From contig NC_092864.1 of NCBI RefSeq assembly GCF_032062135.1, positions 22,051,627-22,115,626 on the forward strand: a stretch of DNA of 64,000 bases, given 5' to 3'. The notes beneath the pieces were generated by a model. That model was not told where the DNA came from. It ran no database searches and worked only from the letters and a program-made list of their open reading frames with translations. This DNA is from Pyxicephalus adspersus (Eukaryota; Chordata; Amphibia; Anura; Pyxicephalidae). A program made the position numbers and the translations under genes. Below, in pieces: positions 49,604 to 59,379 of this stretch. The stretch's first letter is position 1. Every line of letters starts with the position of its first letter.

Positions 49604-49629
49604 CTATTTAAAGAAGAAAACACTGTTCT
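49604..49629 (-). promoter_or_regulatory. SCNN1G: Candidate SCNN1G core promoter: TATA-like box plus GRE/MRE-like palindrome
   Basis: Minus-strand CTTTAAATAG lies at 49613-49604. Immediately upstream, 49615-49629 reads AGAAAACACTGTTCT on the plus strand, one mismatch from the steroid receptor palindrome AGAACAnnnTGTTCT. ENaC transcription is known to be induced by aldosterone and glucocorticoids. The pairing with a TATA-like box and a downstream splice donor is suggestive but unproven. Confidence 0.35.
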
Positions 49630-51605
49630 TTCAGATTAATCACGAGATTCCAAGAAGGCGAGCCTGAAGGAGGGAACATTAGTCAGGAACTAGGATAACC
49701 TAAGAATTATCCTTTTGGATATGTATAGATGACAAGTCTGTGTAGAACTTTTTGCATCATGCATGGCAAAAATGATGACACATCAGAATTAATTCAACAG
49801 CATTCTGTACATTGTGTGTAATACAGGGATCCATATTCTATGCACATATTAACTCATTCTGGCAATGACATTACAAAGGAATATAATAATCCTTATTTTT
49901 TCCTTATTAATCCTTAATATTTTTAGTTTTTTTTAGTACCAAATGGATAGCTAGCTAGAACAATGTAGACCTTGGCAGCCTTAGGTGCCTTTTTGGGAGA
50001 TTTAACTTTTTTAAGCATGCAACATGGTCACAGCAAAACCAGAATAACATGATAAAATGTTGCAGATAACCTTTCCCCCTTTATCTGAGAAGCATGTAAG
50101 TGTAAGGATGGGCAGGTACTTGCTACAAGTAGCATCCATAACACATGGGAGCCACATGGGACTTCCAAGCCATTGGTAGGAGATCAGTAATTTAAGACAT
50201 ATAGTATTTACTAGAAATCAGCAAAATGCATACTTATACAAATAAATAGAACGGTGACATAATTACATTTAGAACAGTTCACAATATACTTAAAATAAGA
50301 TTTTGGTTAGGTGGAAGAAGATCATGAAAAATATGGGAAGGTGACATCCCTACTTTATGACCATTTTATTATTCTGCAGCAATGGCACTGGAATTGAAAA
50401 TTGACAGCTCAAAGTCTCACCTGTAAAGGAGCAATCTAGAAGGTTGATGGTAGTCACAAAAATAAAAAATGATGCTGGTAGACTTGCAGAAGGAAATCCA
50501 GAATAGGGATTTGTTTTTATTCCATGCAGATCAATTTGGAATTTTCCATTTGCTGGTTGATGCTCTGCATCACTAGACTGAGTGCATTCTTGGCTTCAGC
50601 ACTTGTAAGTACTGCCTACCTGCTAGCTTCATCCCAGAACACTGACTGCCTGGCTGTCTCTGCCTGGAGCACAAGTCAGAGCAATATCATCTACATCCCT
50701 CCTATAGAAAAGAATTGGGTGCATGCTAAGTCCTGTGTCGCCAACTAGTGGCAGACGTATGGAATTACTCCCATCAAACACCTATTGGCACAGCCTTGGA
50801 AGGATGATAGCAAGGATCAGTGATGAGCAATGTATTGTACAACATCGCCATCTACAGGGTAAATATCAGTATTGCAGCTCATAGCAAAATCAATGTAGGG
50901 GTTTGGTTTCCTGTCTATTCTTTTGTTAGTAATCTAGGACAATTTATCAGATATAGTTTGGTTTAATTATTTTAAAGAACTAAAATATAAAAAGATCATA
51001 TTGGCCAAAAACATTCATTTTTTTTCCAATTTTGTTTTTTACAATACAACAAAATAACAGAATATAAGTGCTGTGTGTTCCCCCTTATTCAGTTTTAATG
51101 GGGTAAAAATTAATGGAGAAGAGTTTGCTGTTTAACAGGGTTTCAATGGATATGGTAAAAACATTCAAAGTTTGAGGGTTAAAAGCACTAGCCTGTGGGG
51201 CTACATGGGGGTGTTTGGGTAGTGCTAGCTAGGTTAAATGTGGGTGCTGGTAGAACTGGTACATATTGATGAAGTTTGACCCTTAGGGTGTGTGATAGTG
51301 CATGCTGATTTTCTTGCATTGTTTTAGGGCAAGCCATTCACTTTAAAATACATAAAGGCAAAATAACGCATATCTGTATCATTGTGCTCTGCTGAAGTGC
51401 AGGGGCATTATTTTACACATTAGCATTGGGGTACCATTTATAATGAATGGCAATGTGCTATAAAATGCACTGGCTGTTCAAAAAAAGTCACCCACTCTAA
51501 TATTTTTATGAACTGCATATATATTTTATTACTGCACACATTTGCCATGGTTTCTTTTCTATAAGTATATGTAATGTCACAAAATTTCTTTATGTTGCAT
51601 TAATT
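49630..51605. other. SCNN1G-USP31 intergenic region, no gene recognised
   Basis: Upstream of the proposed SCNN1G promoter. No coding similarity. Regulatory elements may be present, but I cannot identify them beyond the steroid-response-like palindrome at 49615-49629. Confidence 0.45.
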
Positions 51606-51609
51606 TTTG

Positions 51610-51955
51610 CCCAGATTTTGTATTGATGATGGGAAAGTCAGACCGCTGTGTAAAGTCCTCTCCAGCACATCCCAAAGATCCTCAATGAAGTGAAGGTCTG
51701 GACTGTCTCATGTTCCCTGAACCAATCTTTTACAATTTGAGTCCTGGAACAAAAAAAATCATTGATGGTAAAATCTGGTCATTCAGTATATTCAGGTAGT
51801 CAGCAGTCCACAAAGTGGCCACAAAGTCAGCGGTAGTCACAAAACATTGCTGCACCCAGACCTGACCAACTGAAGACTCCAGATCACAACCTGCCCCAGG
51901 CTTGGGGACTTTTTTGGTTGGGCAGTGTACATATATTATGTATTGAACGCACAAT
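51610..51955 (-). pseudogene. Tc1/mariner-type element remnant
   Basis: Blocks ggtctggactgtctcatgtt, ccctgaaccaatctttt, tcattcagtatattcaggta and cagacctgaccaactgaaga resemble the reverse strand of a vertebrate Tc1-type transposase repeat. No usable frame remains. Assignment rests on recall of the family's typical order. Confidence 0.5.
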
Positions 51956-52303
51956 AGCCAGTGAAAAGCTTCTCAAGTAAGCAACTAGCATGAAACTATA
52001 GGAAAAGTTTAATATTAGTACAGTAGTGTCTGGTGCTGTTAAAAAAATATGTTTTCATGAATTAATATTCATAATTTTTATTGAGCAGTGAATTTAAGGG
52101 TAGTTAGCATAGGTCAGATGTATTTATGCATCACATGCACACACACCCCTCCATTGGAGAATAGTGAGAAAAACACTCAATACATGGGTACACATGGGTA
52201 ACATCCATGGCTCACTGAGTCCCCCTGCTGGTTTAGTCTTTGCTACCAGTTCAGTTCCTGGGACACAAACCAGTTCATTTCCTGGGACACAAAGGGTCTG
52301 GGA

Positions 52304-53016
52304 CAGGGGTCTTCAACCTGCGGCTCTTCAGCCTCCTTGTTGTGGCTCCCTTCGGCTGCCGCGGGGAGATCTCTGATGGGGGATCCCCTTCCTCCCAAGA
52401 CACTGGGAGGAGGGGGATTCCCTATCCGGTGTTCTAATGAAAAAAAGTCTACCACGGGGCGTGTACAAATGGGTGTGTACAATGACATCCCCCTCCTTTG
52501 AACCCCAATTCCTCTGGAATGGGGAGATGTACAAATAGAGATCTTTCATAAATCAGGTCCCATGTCTCTGGCAAAGTTCTACACTGCTACGTTTTGCAAA
52601 GAGGGCCAGAGATGGTGAGGTGAAAATGTGTGGGGTCCGACCATTCAGCACGTACTCAGGGTTAGTGTGGATGTGGTCTGTGCGGATCCTGCACAGCACA
52701 CGCCCACCAGGGTGAGGGATTCCCTGTGCTCGGAGTCCGGTGTCAGCGCGGGCTCTGTGTAGAGCGCGTTCTTGGGAGCGGAGTGGGCGTGGTCCGTGTG
52801 GGTCCCACACAGCACACGCCCACTATAATGACATAGGGGATTCCTATGCACACATGGGGACTCCCATCCTGCTGATTATGGCCGCCGAGTAGCGGGCCGA
52901 GAATTGCAAGGCGGTTGATCAAGTCTAGTGCTGGTGGGCCACATATTTTTGATTTTATGACAGAGGCTGCGGGTCGGTGGAAATCTGAACCCGGGGCGGA
53001 CTTTGGACATACCTTA
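52304..53016. mobile_element. GC-rich composite of hAT-like ends
   Basis: CAGGGGTCTTCAACC at 52304 looks like a hAT left terminus, and the region ends ccggggcggactttggacat, like the end of another. Inside is a roughly 120-bp imperfect tandem repeat around gcacacgcccac (52698 and 52816). A 24-bp tandem duplication (cctgggacacaaa) precedes it at 52257-52293. No coding content. Confidence 0.5.
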
Positions 53017-53850
53017 CATAAGTCATCAGGAGCCAGGAAAATGTGTTTTTGGCAAAAAAGCTCTTCTAACACAAAATTCTACCTCCTGCTGATTTTTATA
53101 TTTGGGGTTTCATTCCACCTTAAATAACAACAGCAGTTATTTGCAGGGGAGTTTTGAAAATGAGACACACATTATAGGTGAAGATCCCCATCCTTCTATC
53201 TAAAGGGGGATCTTCTACTGAAATATACCTCCTATAGGTTGGGGTAAAGTTACAATCATACTTACCTTACTCCTGTTTTCTGCCCATTGCACTTTGGTGA
53301 AGGTGACCACATCCTTCAGAGAAGACTCCTGGGAAAATCACATGGGAAGACGTTCAGTGGACTGGAGTGTCTTCTCTGAAGTTTCATGGTGGATCACTAG
53401 GATGGTGACCATCATGCCCAGCCATGAATGTATTCCCTATGGGGGTAAGGTATCGTCCTAACTCACTTTACAGGTACATTCATCTACTTTGAGCAGATGG
53501 TTTGAGAAGGTTGAGTGGTCCCATCCAGAATAAGTGGCCCTTCCATTTACCTGTGAGATTTAGGAATTGGGCCTCTGGTATTTTGATGCAGCACTTATAC
53601 AGAACATATGGGTTTAGTGTGTAGAATCATCTCAGGTGCATTCACTTTGGATTTGAGATCTGTTTGAGTTGCTTCAGAGATCTTTTTTTAATCCTTCACA
53701 ATATCCATTACCTTCTAAGCTTCTCCAATCTTCTTTAGCAATCCAGATAACTTGTATGTGGAGGAATAATGTTCCATTATGAACACATTTAGACTTTTAT
53801 CTGCTGATATTGTTATTTCTAGAAAATCTTAAGACCCAAATATCACACTA
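53017..53850. other. Intergenic, no gene recognised
   Basis: Moderate GC, no identifiable element or exon. Confidence 0.45.
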
Positions 53851-54045
53851 GGCCTGATTTATTAAAGCGCTCCAATGCTGGAGAGGATACACTTGAAGCT
53901 GGGTGATTCAGACAACCTGAAATGGATCTGGATTGAAATCATTTGCAAGCAAAATGCAAATGACTTTGAAGAAGTCCATTCAAGGTTTGCTGGATCACCC
54001 ATGTTTACTCATGATGGTCTTGGAGATCTTTATTAAATCAGGCCC
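53851..54045. mobile_element. Palindromic MITE family B copy
   Basis: Left ggcctgatttattaaagcgc; right gatctttattaaatcaggcc. The interior ctggagaggatacactt and tttgctggatcaccc match the family. Confidence 0.8.
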
Positions 54046-54149
54046 AATGTGTTGTGCTGACTTTGAGGTATATAGCATTAAAGCAAAGATCCACTTTTTG
54101 TATTTCTCCCCTTACCTGGCTGCAATTAAGGCGACTATGGGTTCAAAGG

Positions 54150-54616
54150 ACCCACGCAATTGGCCTTTTGGCTAAGATCAAGTGTAGTACCTAATCCTTC
54201 CAGTGTGCAGGAATGGAATGGCGCTGTATTCCTGGCATTCCTGGCACTAGTACGCCTGCTAGGATGGTCTGCTTGATGGTTTAGCTCTGTAAGGGGCTGT
54301 CCTATGCTAAGTCCTCTGGCTAGCGTCCATCAAGGAAAGGCATGCGGTCTGCCCCGATAGGGAGCTCCCAGACAGTGGTCTGTCCCACTGGTTGAAACAG
54401 GGAACCCTTGGTCTGGCCATCAGGTCTTGAGAGCGGGCCGAATCTCGCTTAGTGTTGTCCCCCTGGAGTGGCGAACCAGGGGTACCCTAAAATCACTTTA
54501 AGCGTGGTGAACCCACCGTTGATTTTGAGTACACAGGCACATCTCATGCTGATTTAGCACTTCACTTTCATTCTGCATTAGCTGCGCAGATGGGCAATTT
54601 TTTATCCTTGCTCAGT
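54150..54616 (+). repeat. Repeat headed by U2 snRNA sequence, running into an assembly gap
   Basis: Bases 54162-54189 are identical to U2 snRNA positions about 11-38 (from GGCCTTTTGGCT to AAGTGTAGTA). The first ten U2 bases are degraded and similarity fades after position 40. What follows is not U2: about 420 bases of moderate GC (tggaatggcgctgtattcct ... gtggcgaaccaggggtaccc) of unknown origin, cut by the gap. It may be a U2-headed SINE or a U2-LINE chimera. Confidence 0.6.
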
Positions 54617-54974
54617 NNNNNNNNNNNNNNNNNNNNNNNNNNNNNNNNNNNNNNNNNNNNNNNNNNNNNNNNNNNNNNNNNNNNNNNNNNNNNNNNNNNN
54701 NNNNNNNNNNNNNNNNNNNNNNNNNNNNNNNNNNNNNNNNNNNNNNNNNNNNNNNNNNNNNNNNNNNNNNNNNNNNNNNNNNNNNNNNNNNNNNNNNNNN
54801 NNNNNNNNNNNNNNNNNNNNNNNNNNNNNNNNNNNNNNNNNNNNNNNNNNNNNNNNNNNNNNNNNNNNNNNNNNNNNNNNNNNNNNNNNNNNNNNNNNNN
54901 NNNNNNNNNNNNNNNNNNNNNNNNNNNNNNNNNNNNNNNNNNNNNNNNNNNNNNNNNNNNNNNNNNNNNNNNNN
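54617..54974. other. Assembly gap (358 N)
   Basis: Interrupts the U2-headed repeat. Open frames across it are artefacts. Confidence 1.
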
Positions 54975-55090
54975 CACAAATAGTACCCCAGTACACATTT
55001 TTTGTGTTGTGTGTTTACACTTTTTTCCGAGCACAGGGTTTTTGTTTAGAGGATCACGTTACGTGAGATTCGATAAAAAAAAAAATACAA
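54975..55090 (+). repeat. Possible 3' end of the U2-headed repeat
   Basis: After the gap the sequence reaches ggatcacgttacgtgagatt, cgat and a run of A, which looks like a retroposon tail. The link to the U2 part is only by position. Confidence 0.3.
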
Positions 55091-55774
55091 TAAGTTTCTA
55101 TTGGCTTGTATTGCCTAGGTAAGGTGATACCATTTTCCTTCTGGTCAGATCTTGCGAATGCTGAGTAGCCCAAATCCTAAAATCCTAATGCTATACTAAG
55201 GTGTCTTCCCAGGAGGTGTGAAGGATTTTCTGCATGGGGGGACAAACATGAAATGCAGAGCTTGATCCTGCCAGTGAACTCTTCCCAATCCAGTTTCCTG
55301 TAATGAGGTGGCAACAATGCTGCACTGCGCTAGAATTCAGATCAGAATTGTGACTACCATATGCTTGCAATACAGAGGATGAGAGCATTGTAAGGGCGTG
55401 GCTAGCAGTCATCATTTACTATTTAAAAGCCCATAGCTTGTCAATCATCACCTGACCACACCCAGTCACACCTACTGCATTCTGGATTGGCTGCACTAAA
55501 CCCCTCCCACTGTGATCTGAAGTGTCTAGGAGGGGGAGCATGTGAGACACATGGAGGAGGTTTTGTCTCAAACAAGGCAATGCATAGTAACTGGGACTTG
55601 TTTACATACTTTTGTACATAAGTTTGGAGTTTATGTGATACCATTTATTGGCTATTTTAAATAAAGATTTGTATTTGGTATGCTGTAGATTGCTTTTTTA
55701 AGATTTATAAATTGGCTAATAAAGGGAATCTGTGCCTCCCAACCTTCTGCTTCTATCAGGAACATCAAGTCTCT

Positions 55775-55917
55775 AATTAAAGCATTGAATCTGACATTCC
55801 CTCAAACATTCCCTGGTGGGAATCTTCCAGGTCCATGTGTTTCAATGGCAGTGAATGATTCCCACCAGGGAATGTTTGAGATAATGTAAGATTCACTGCT
55901 TTATCAATAAAGCCCTA
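55775..55917. mobile_element. Palindromic MITE family F, copy 2
   Basis: Left cattgaatctgacattccct and right gtaagattcactgcttta are inverted; cctggtgggaat pairs with attcccaccagg. Same family as 47388-47533. Confidence 0.85.
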
Positions 55918-56050
55918 AATGTCTGAAAAAAATCACAGATCAATGTAGAAATATTAATATGTTACCTATAGTTTGCTTTTACCCAGAAATGCTGCTGATG
56001 AAAGGAATGAATGGAGATTTGAACTTTAAACAGGGTGAGAGGGGTAAAAT

Positions 56051-56090
56051 AGGGTCACCCCCTGAATTTTAGGGTCACCCCCTGAATTTT
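56051..56090 (+). repeat. Perfect 20-bp tandem duplication
   Basis: agggtcaccccctgaatttt occurs twice without a gap. Confidence 0.98.
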
Positions 56091-56452
56091 AGGGTGGGTT
56101 GATGTGGCTGGATCAGCACAGGCAGCCTGAAAGGTGGTGATGATCAGATGTTGGGTGATGTCTCGTTTCCAAGTCAGGGGTCCTTCTGGTGTCCCCATCA
56201 AATGATGGCAGCACAATGTCCCATGGACACCAAACGAAGGGATTCCCCCACCCTATTCTGGCTAGTCATGTGACACAGCTGGGTGCTGAGCCTGACACCA
56301 CGCCCCCTGCACTGTGACAGTCCCAGCGATCAGCTATTCGCCAGCTTGCCTCTGAACTGGGTGGGGATAGCTTGCCACCATAGTAACAGAAGAAGGGCGA
56401 CGCTCCCCTTTAGCCCTGAACAAAGATGGACCCCGTTGATTTGCGTCTGTCG

Positions 56453-56462
56453 GTCACGTGAC
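56453..56462. promoter_or_regulatory. USP31: Perfect CLEAR/E-box palindrome GTCACGTGAC
   Basis: A ten-base palindrome 140 bases before the USP31 ATG, inside the CpG island. GTCACGTGAC is the optimal site for USF and the TFEB/MITF family (CLEAR element). Occupancy is inferred, not shown. Confidence 0.55.
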
Positions 56463-56601
56463 CGGCGATACCGCCGGTGCGGGCAGTTTTGCACGGTGTA
56501 TCCCTCTCGCCCTCCTCCACCGGAAGGGAAGCGTGCTACAGCCGGAGGGCCTCGGCTCCTGGGCGCACTGTACCCGGTGTGTGCAGGACGGGGATGCCCT
56601 C

Positions 56602-57081
56602 ATGTCGCAGGCGGTGGTGCAGGGCGGGAAGGAGAAGAAGGTGGGGAAGAAGCTGTTCTGGCGGCGGGGGGGACTCGTCAGCCGCTTTTTGCGGACGCTC
56701 AGCACCTTATCCCACCTGAGCAGCGAGCAGGAGGCTGAGCCCCCCACCAGGGAGAAAGGTTCCCCCTGCCGAGCGGCTCAGCCAGACCCCCCCAGTGATG
56801 GCAGCTCGTCCCCCGCCCTCCCTGCTCCGGGAAGCCCCCGCACACCCGGCCTGTCCGGCCTGAAGAACCACGGCAACACCTGCTTCATGAACGCCGTGCT
56901 GCAGTGCCTCAGCAACACCGACCTGTTCGCCGAGTTCCTGGGCTTGGAGCAGTACAAGGAGGGCAGCCCCTTACCCAGCCCCGGGGCCCTGGACCGAGGA
57001 GAGGTCACCGAACAGCTGGCCAAGCTACTGCGGTCACTATGGACCCTGGAGTACACCCCCCAACACAGCCGGGACTTCAAG
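56602..57081 (+). CDS. USP31: Ubiquitin-specific protease 31, first coding exon (partial gene)
   Basis: 160 codons in phase 0 ending TTC AAG|GTGACC. Seen: a basic N terminus (GKEKKVGKKLF), then FLRTLSTLSHLSSE, a segment characteristic of USP31, a Pro/Ser-rich linker (about 45-84), then GLKNHGNTCFMNAVLQCLSN, the Cys-box of the USP peptidase C19 fold with catalytic Cys94, and GEVTEQLAKLLRSLWTLEY through TPQHSRDFK. The enzyme removes ubiquitin from proteins; the Asp/His box and the rest of the catalytic domain lie in later exons outside the window. I chose the ATG at 56602 because its product aligns with the family start; the frame is open upstream to a GTG at 56458. USP43 is the nearest alternative, but the N-terminal segment and the SCNN1G neighbour favour USP31. 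Confidence 0.93.
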
Positions 57082-57096
57082 GTGACCAGGGACCCC

Positions 57097-57350
57097 GACA
57101 CAGCACTCGGGAATAATACCCCCCCCCCAAATTATATATATAAAAGTGTCCAGGGAATATACCCCCCCTATATTAGTGTCTAGGCAATATGCCCCCCCCC
57201 CCCCTCTATATTAGTGGTCAGGGAATAATACTCCCCCAAATTATATATATATATATATATATTAGTGTCCAGGGAATAATACCCCCCCCCCCACCACCAT
57301 ATTAGTGGTCAGGGAATAATACCTCCCCTTTACCTTTGTGGTCGGGAGAG
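57097..57350 (+). repeat. C-rich minisatellite at the 5' end of USP31 intron 1
   Basis: About 45-50 bp units of the pattern attagtg(g/t)tccagggaataatac followed by a run of 5-12 C, some with an (AT)n insert (57241-57262). It begins about 15 bases after the splice donor. Further C runs occur at 57467-57478 and 57543-57555. Confidence 0.8.
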
Positions 57351-57643
57351 AATGGCCTTGTTACATTGGTGGTCAGTGGGAAGAATGCCCCTCTCTCATT
57401 ACATTGGTGGTGATTTTATCCAGCACTGTTTGGCCAGGCAGCACTCCTCTTATCTATGTAAATACCCCCCCCCCCCCATGTATATTGATTGACTGGGGGT
57501 CCTGAATACAGGAAAGGCCACTTAGCTGCTGTGATCACTGGACCCCCCCCCCCCCACCACATAGGAGAATTCAGGGTGATACAGGGAGCCGTCTCAATGT
57601 CTTTATTCCTCTTCACCTTCATGCCTTTCTTCTCCATCTAAAA

Positions 57644-57951
57644 CAGGAGTGTCAAACTCAAATACACAGTGGGTCAAAATTAAAAACTTAGTTAAAGTCA
57701 CCGGCCAAACTTGAAACTGAAATAGCACTGCTTCTACAATTCCCTGCACCTATAAAACAGTCCAATGCGGGGCCACACATAGGCAGAGAGCCCGCTGCTC
57801 TATAAACACGAGTGATGCCAGCAATTGTAGCGGCGCTATTTCAATGCAGCGGCAGGCCAGCTGCAATTCATATTTAGGATTCCTTTGGGGGCCAAAAAAA
57901 AAGGATGTTGTGTGCCAGATTTGGCCTGTGGGCCAGAGTTTGACACCCCTG
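57644..57951. mobile_element. hAT-like MITE with perfect 8-bp target duplication
   Basis: Termini CAGGAGTGTCAAACTC and GAGTTTGACACCCCTG, flanked on both sides by atctaaaa (57636-57643, 57952-57959). 308 bp, non-coding. Confidence 0.93.
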
Positions 57952-58205
57952 ATCTAAAATAATGATTTCTACCTTCTATAGACATCTGAGGAAAGATTTG
58001 TCAGCTGATTGTTTTATAAACCTACATGAATGGTCCAGCCAAGTATAAATGTTTATTTCTGTTATATTGATCGATCAGACATCCATCTCAATCAGTAATT
58101 TCCCAGAAATGGTTCGGCCACAGACTGGCAGGTCAGACTCTTACAATGTATGTAAAACATGTAAGTCAGGAACATAGGTGAGCTATTCATCCTTATATAA
58201 AAAAA

Positions 58206-58208
<3 letters not shown>

Positions 58209-58246
<38 letters not shown>
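58209..58246. repeat. (AT)n microsatellite
   Basis: An uninterrupted 38-base AT run in USP31 intron 1. Confidence 0.98.
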
Positions 58247-58248
<2 letters not shown>

Positions 58249-58794
58249 AAAATACCTTTTTTTTTTAAAAAAAAAATGGTTAATATCTGGGTTCTTATTA
58301 TTATGATTAGTTAATTTCTGCAATGTAAGCCCAGTTTGTGGGCATGCAGAGGCGAGATGAGGCTGCATGTTATTGGCACCAGCAGAAGGGAAATGGCACT
58401 AGATCCCCAAATGTTTTCTTTTTACTCAGATGTTTTTAGATAAATAAAACAGCAGACATAAAAGTAAACATGCAAAAGGAATCTTTAGGTTTACTGACAC
58501 TTCCATGTCCCAGTCTGGTCATCAGCAGTGATCTAAGTAGTTTGGGATGGCCAGTGGTTGCCATGTGTGGTGGTGGCTGACTGTTGTTGGTCACATACTT
58601 AGTTGGAGGAAGCAATGGCTGATGGTGTAACATTGTATGGTACATGTAGCTGTGCTTGCTGTGGACCTTGCAGTAAATTGCACTTTAGTTTGAACTCAGA
58701 GTGGAGCTGTCCAGCTTTGTTGTCTATACTCAAATGTCTGTTCCAGAACCCTTATCATAGACATCTGTTCCAGAAGAGATATCCTAAGCAGATC

Positions 58795-59160
58795 ATAGTT
58801 ACATAGTCAGGTTAAAAAAAGACGTAAGTCCATCAAATCCAACCACTAGGGAAGTAAACATATCCCAGATAAAAACCCTATAGGCATACAGGGTTCTCCC
58901 CAGGCCCTTTTAGCTGGGCACACCACCCGGCAATTTTCAGCACCCACCTGGCTGTTTTTGGGTGGTTACTGAAGAGTTTGGTCACAATACAGGGGCTGCC
59001 ATTTCTTCCCACCCGGCTTAAAACAATTTCTGGGTTGAGCACTGGCATAGCTGATCCAGAGGAAGGCAAAAAAAACCCTGGTACATTTTACTTCAACTGG
59101 AAAAAATCCATCCTGATCCCATAAGGCAATCGAATGTTCCCTGGATCAACAGTTGCTATT
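58795..59160 (+). mobile_element. CR1/L2-type LINE 3' end, split by an insertion
   Basis: atagttacatagtcaggtta, aagtccatcaaatccaacca, atcccagataaaaacccta, then after an inserted element gctgatccagaggaaggca and tccatcctgatcccataagg. I recognise this as a LINE 3' UTR widespread in frogs. No reverse transcriptase frame is present. Confidence 0.7.
58889..59044. mobile_element. Short hAT-like element inside the LINE fragment
   Basis: Interrupts the LINE text between ccctataggcata and gcatagctgatcc. Its ends CAGGGTTCTCCCC and GGGTTGAGCACTG are loosely inverted. The flanking repeat gcata is shorter than the usual 8 bp, probably through decay. Confidence 0.6.
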
Positions 59161-59379
59161 ATCTTTAATTTATGGATTTCATAGAATGTATGGATGTGGT
59201 TCAGACGTCTCCTTTCTTTTGGTCTAGTTTATTCCTAAGATGAATAAAGTTTCCCATAAGGTTTTCAGTAGGGAAGAAGGCATGGTTGGCGTATTTCAGA
59301 CAGTCCGGGTGCTGCTTACTGTAAGAAGTGGTCAAGATTTTAAGTTTACTGTTTTTATCACTTGGTCAGTCAGAAAATT

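Larger units (their letters stand above)
56280..57110. promoter_or_regulatory. USP31: CpG island spanning the USP31 promoter and first exon
   Basis: An abrupt rise in G+C and CpG density within otherwise AT-rich DNA, covering the region upstream of the USP31 ATG and the whole first coding exon. No TATA box is evident, as expected for a broadly expressed CpG-island gene. The transcription start cannot be placed exactly. Confidence 0.7.

Noticed and set aside
54162..54189. A functional U2 snRNA gene
   Set aside because: Only about 28 of roughly 190 U2 bases are intact. The 5' end is degraded and the Sm site and 3' stem-loops are absent.
54568..55066. Open frames spanning the 54617-54974 run of N
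   Set aside because: Produced by unknown bases. The flanks belong to a repeat.
56458..56601. In-frame extension upstream of the USP31 ATG beginning with GTG
   Set aside because: GTG is not a usual eukaryotic start, and the family-like N terminus begins at the ATG at 56602.
57082..57183. Continuation of the USP31 frame past 57081
   Set aside because: The family sequence stops exactly at DFK before a GT donor. The rest reads into the C-rich minisatellite.
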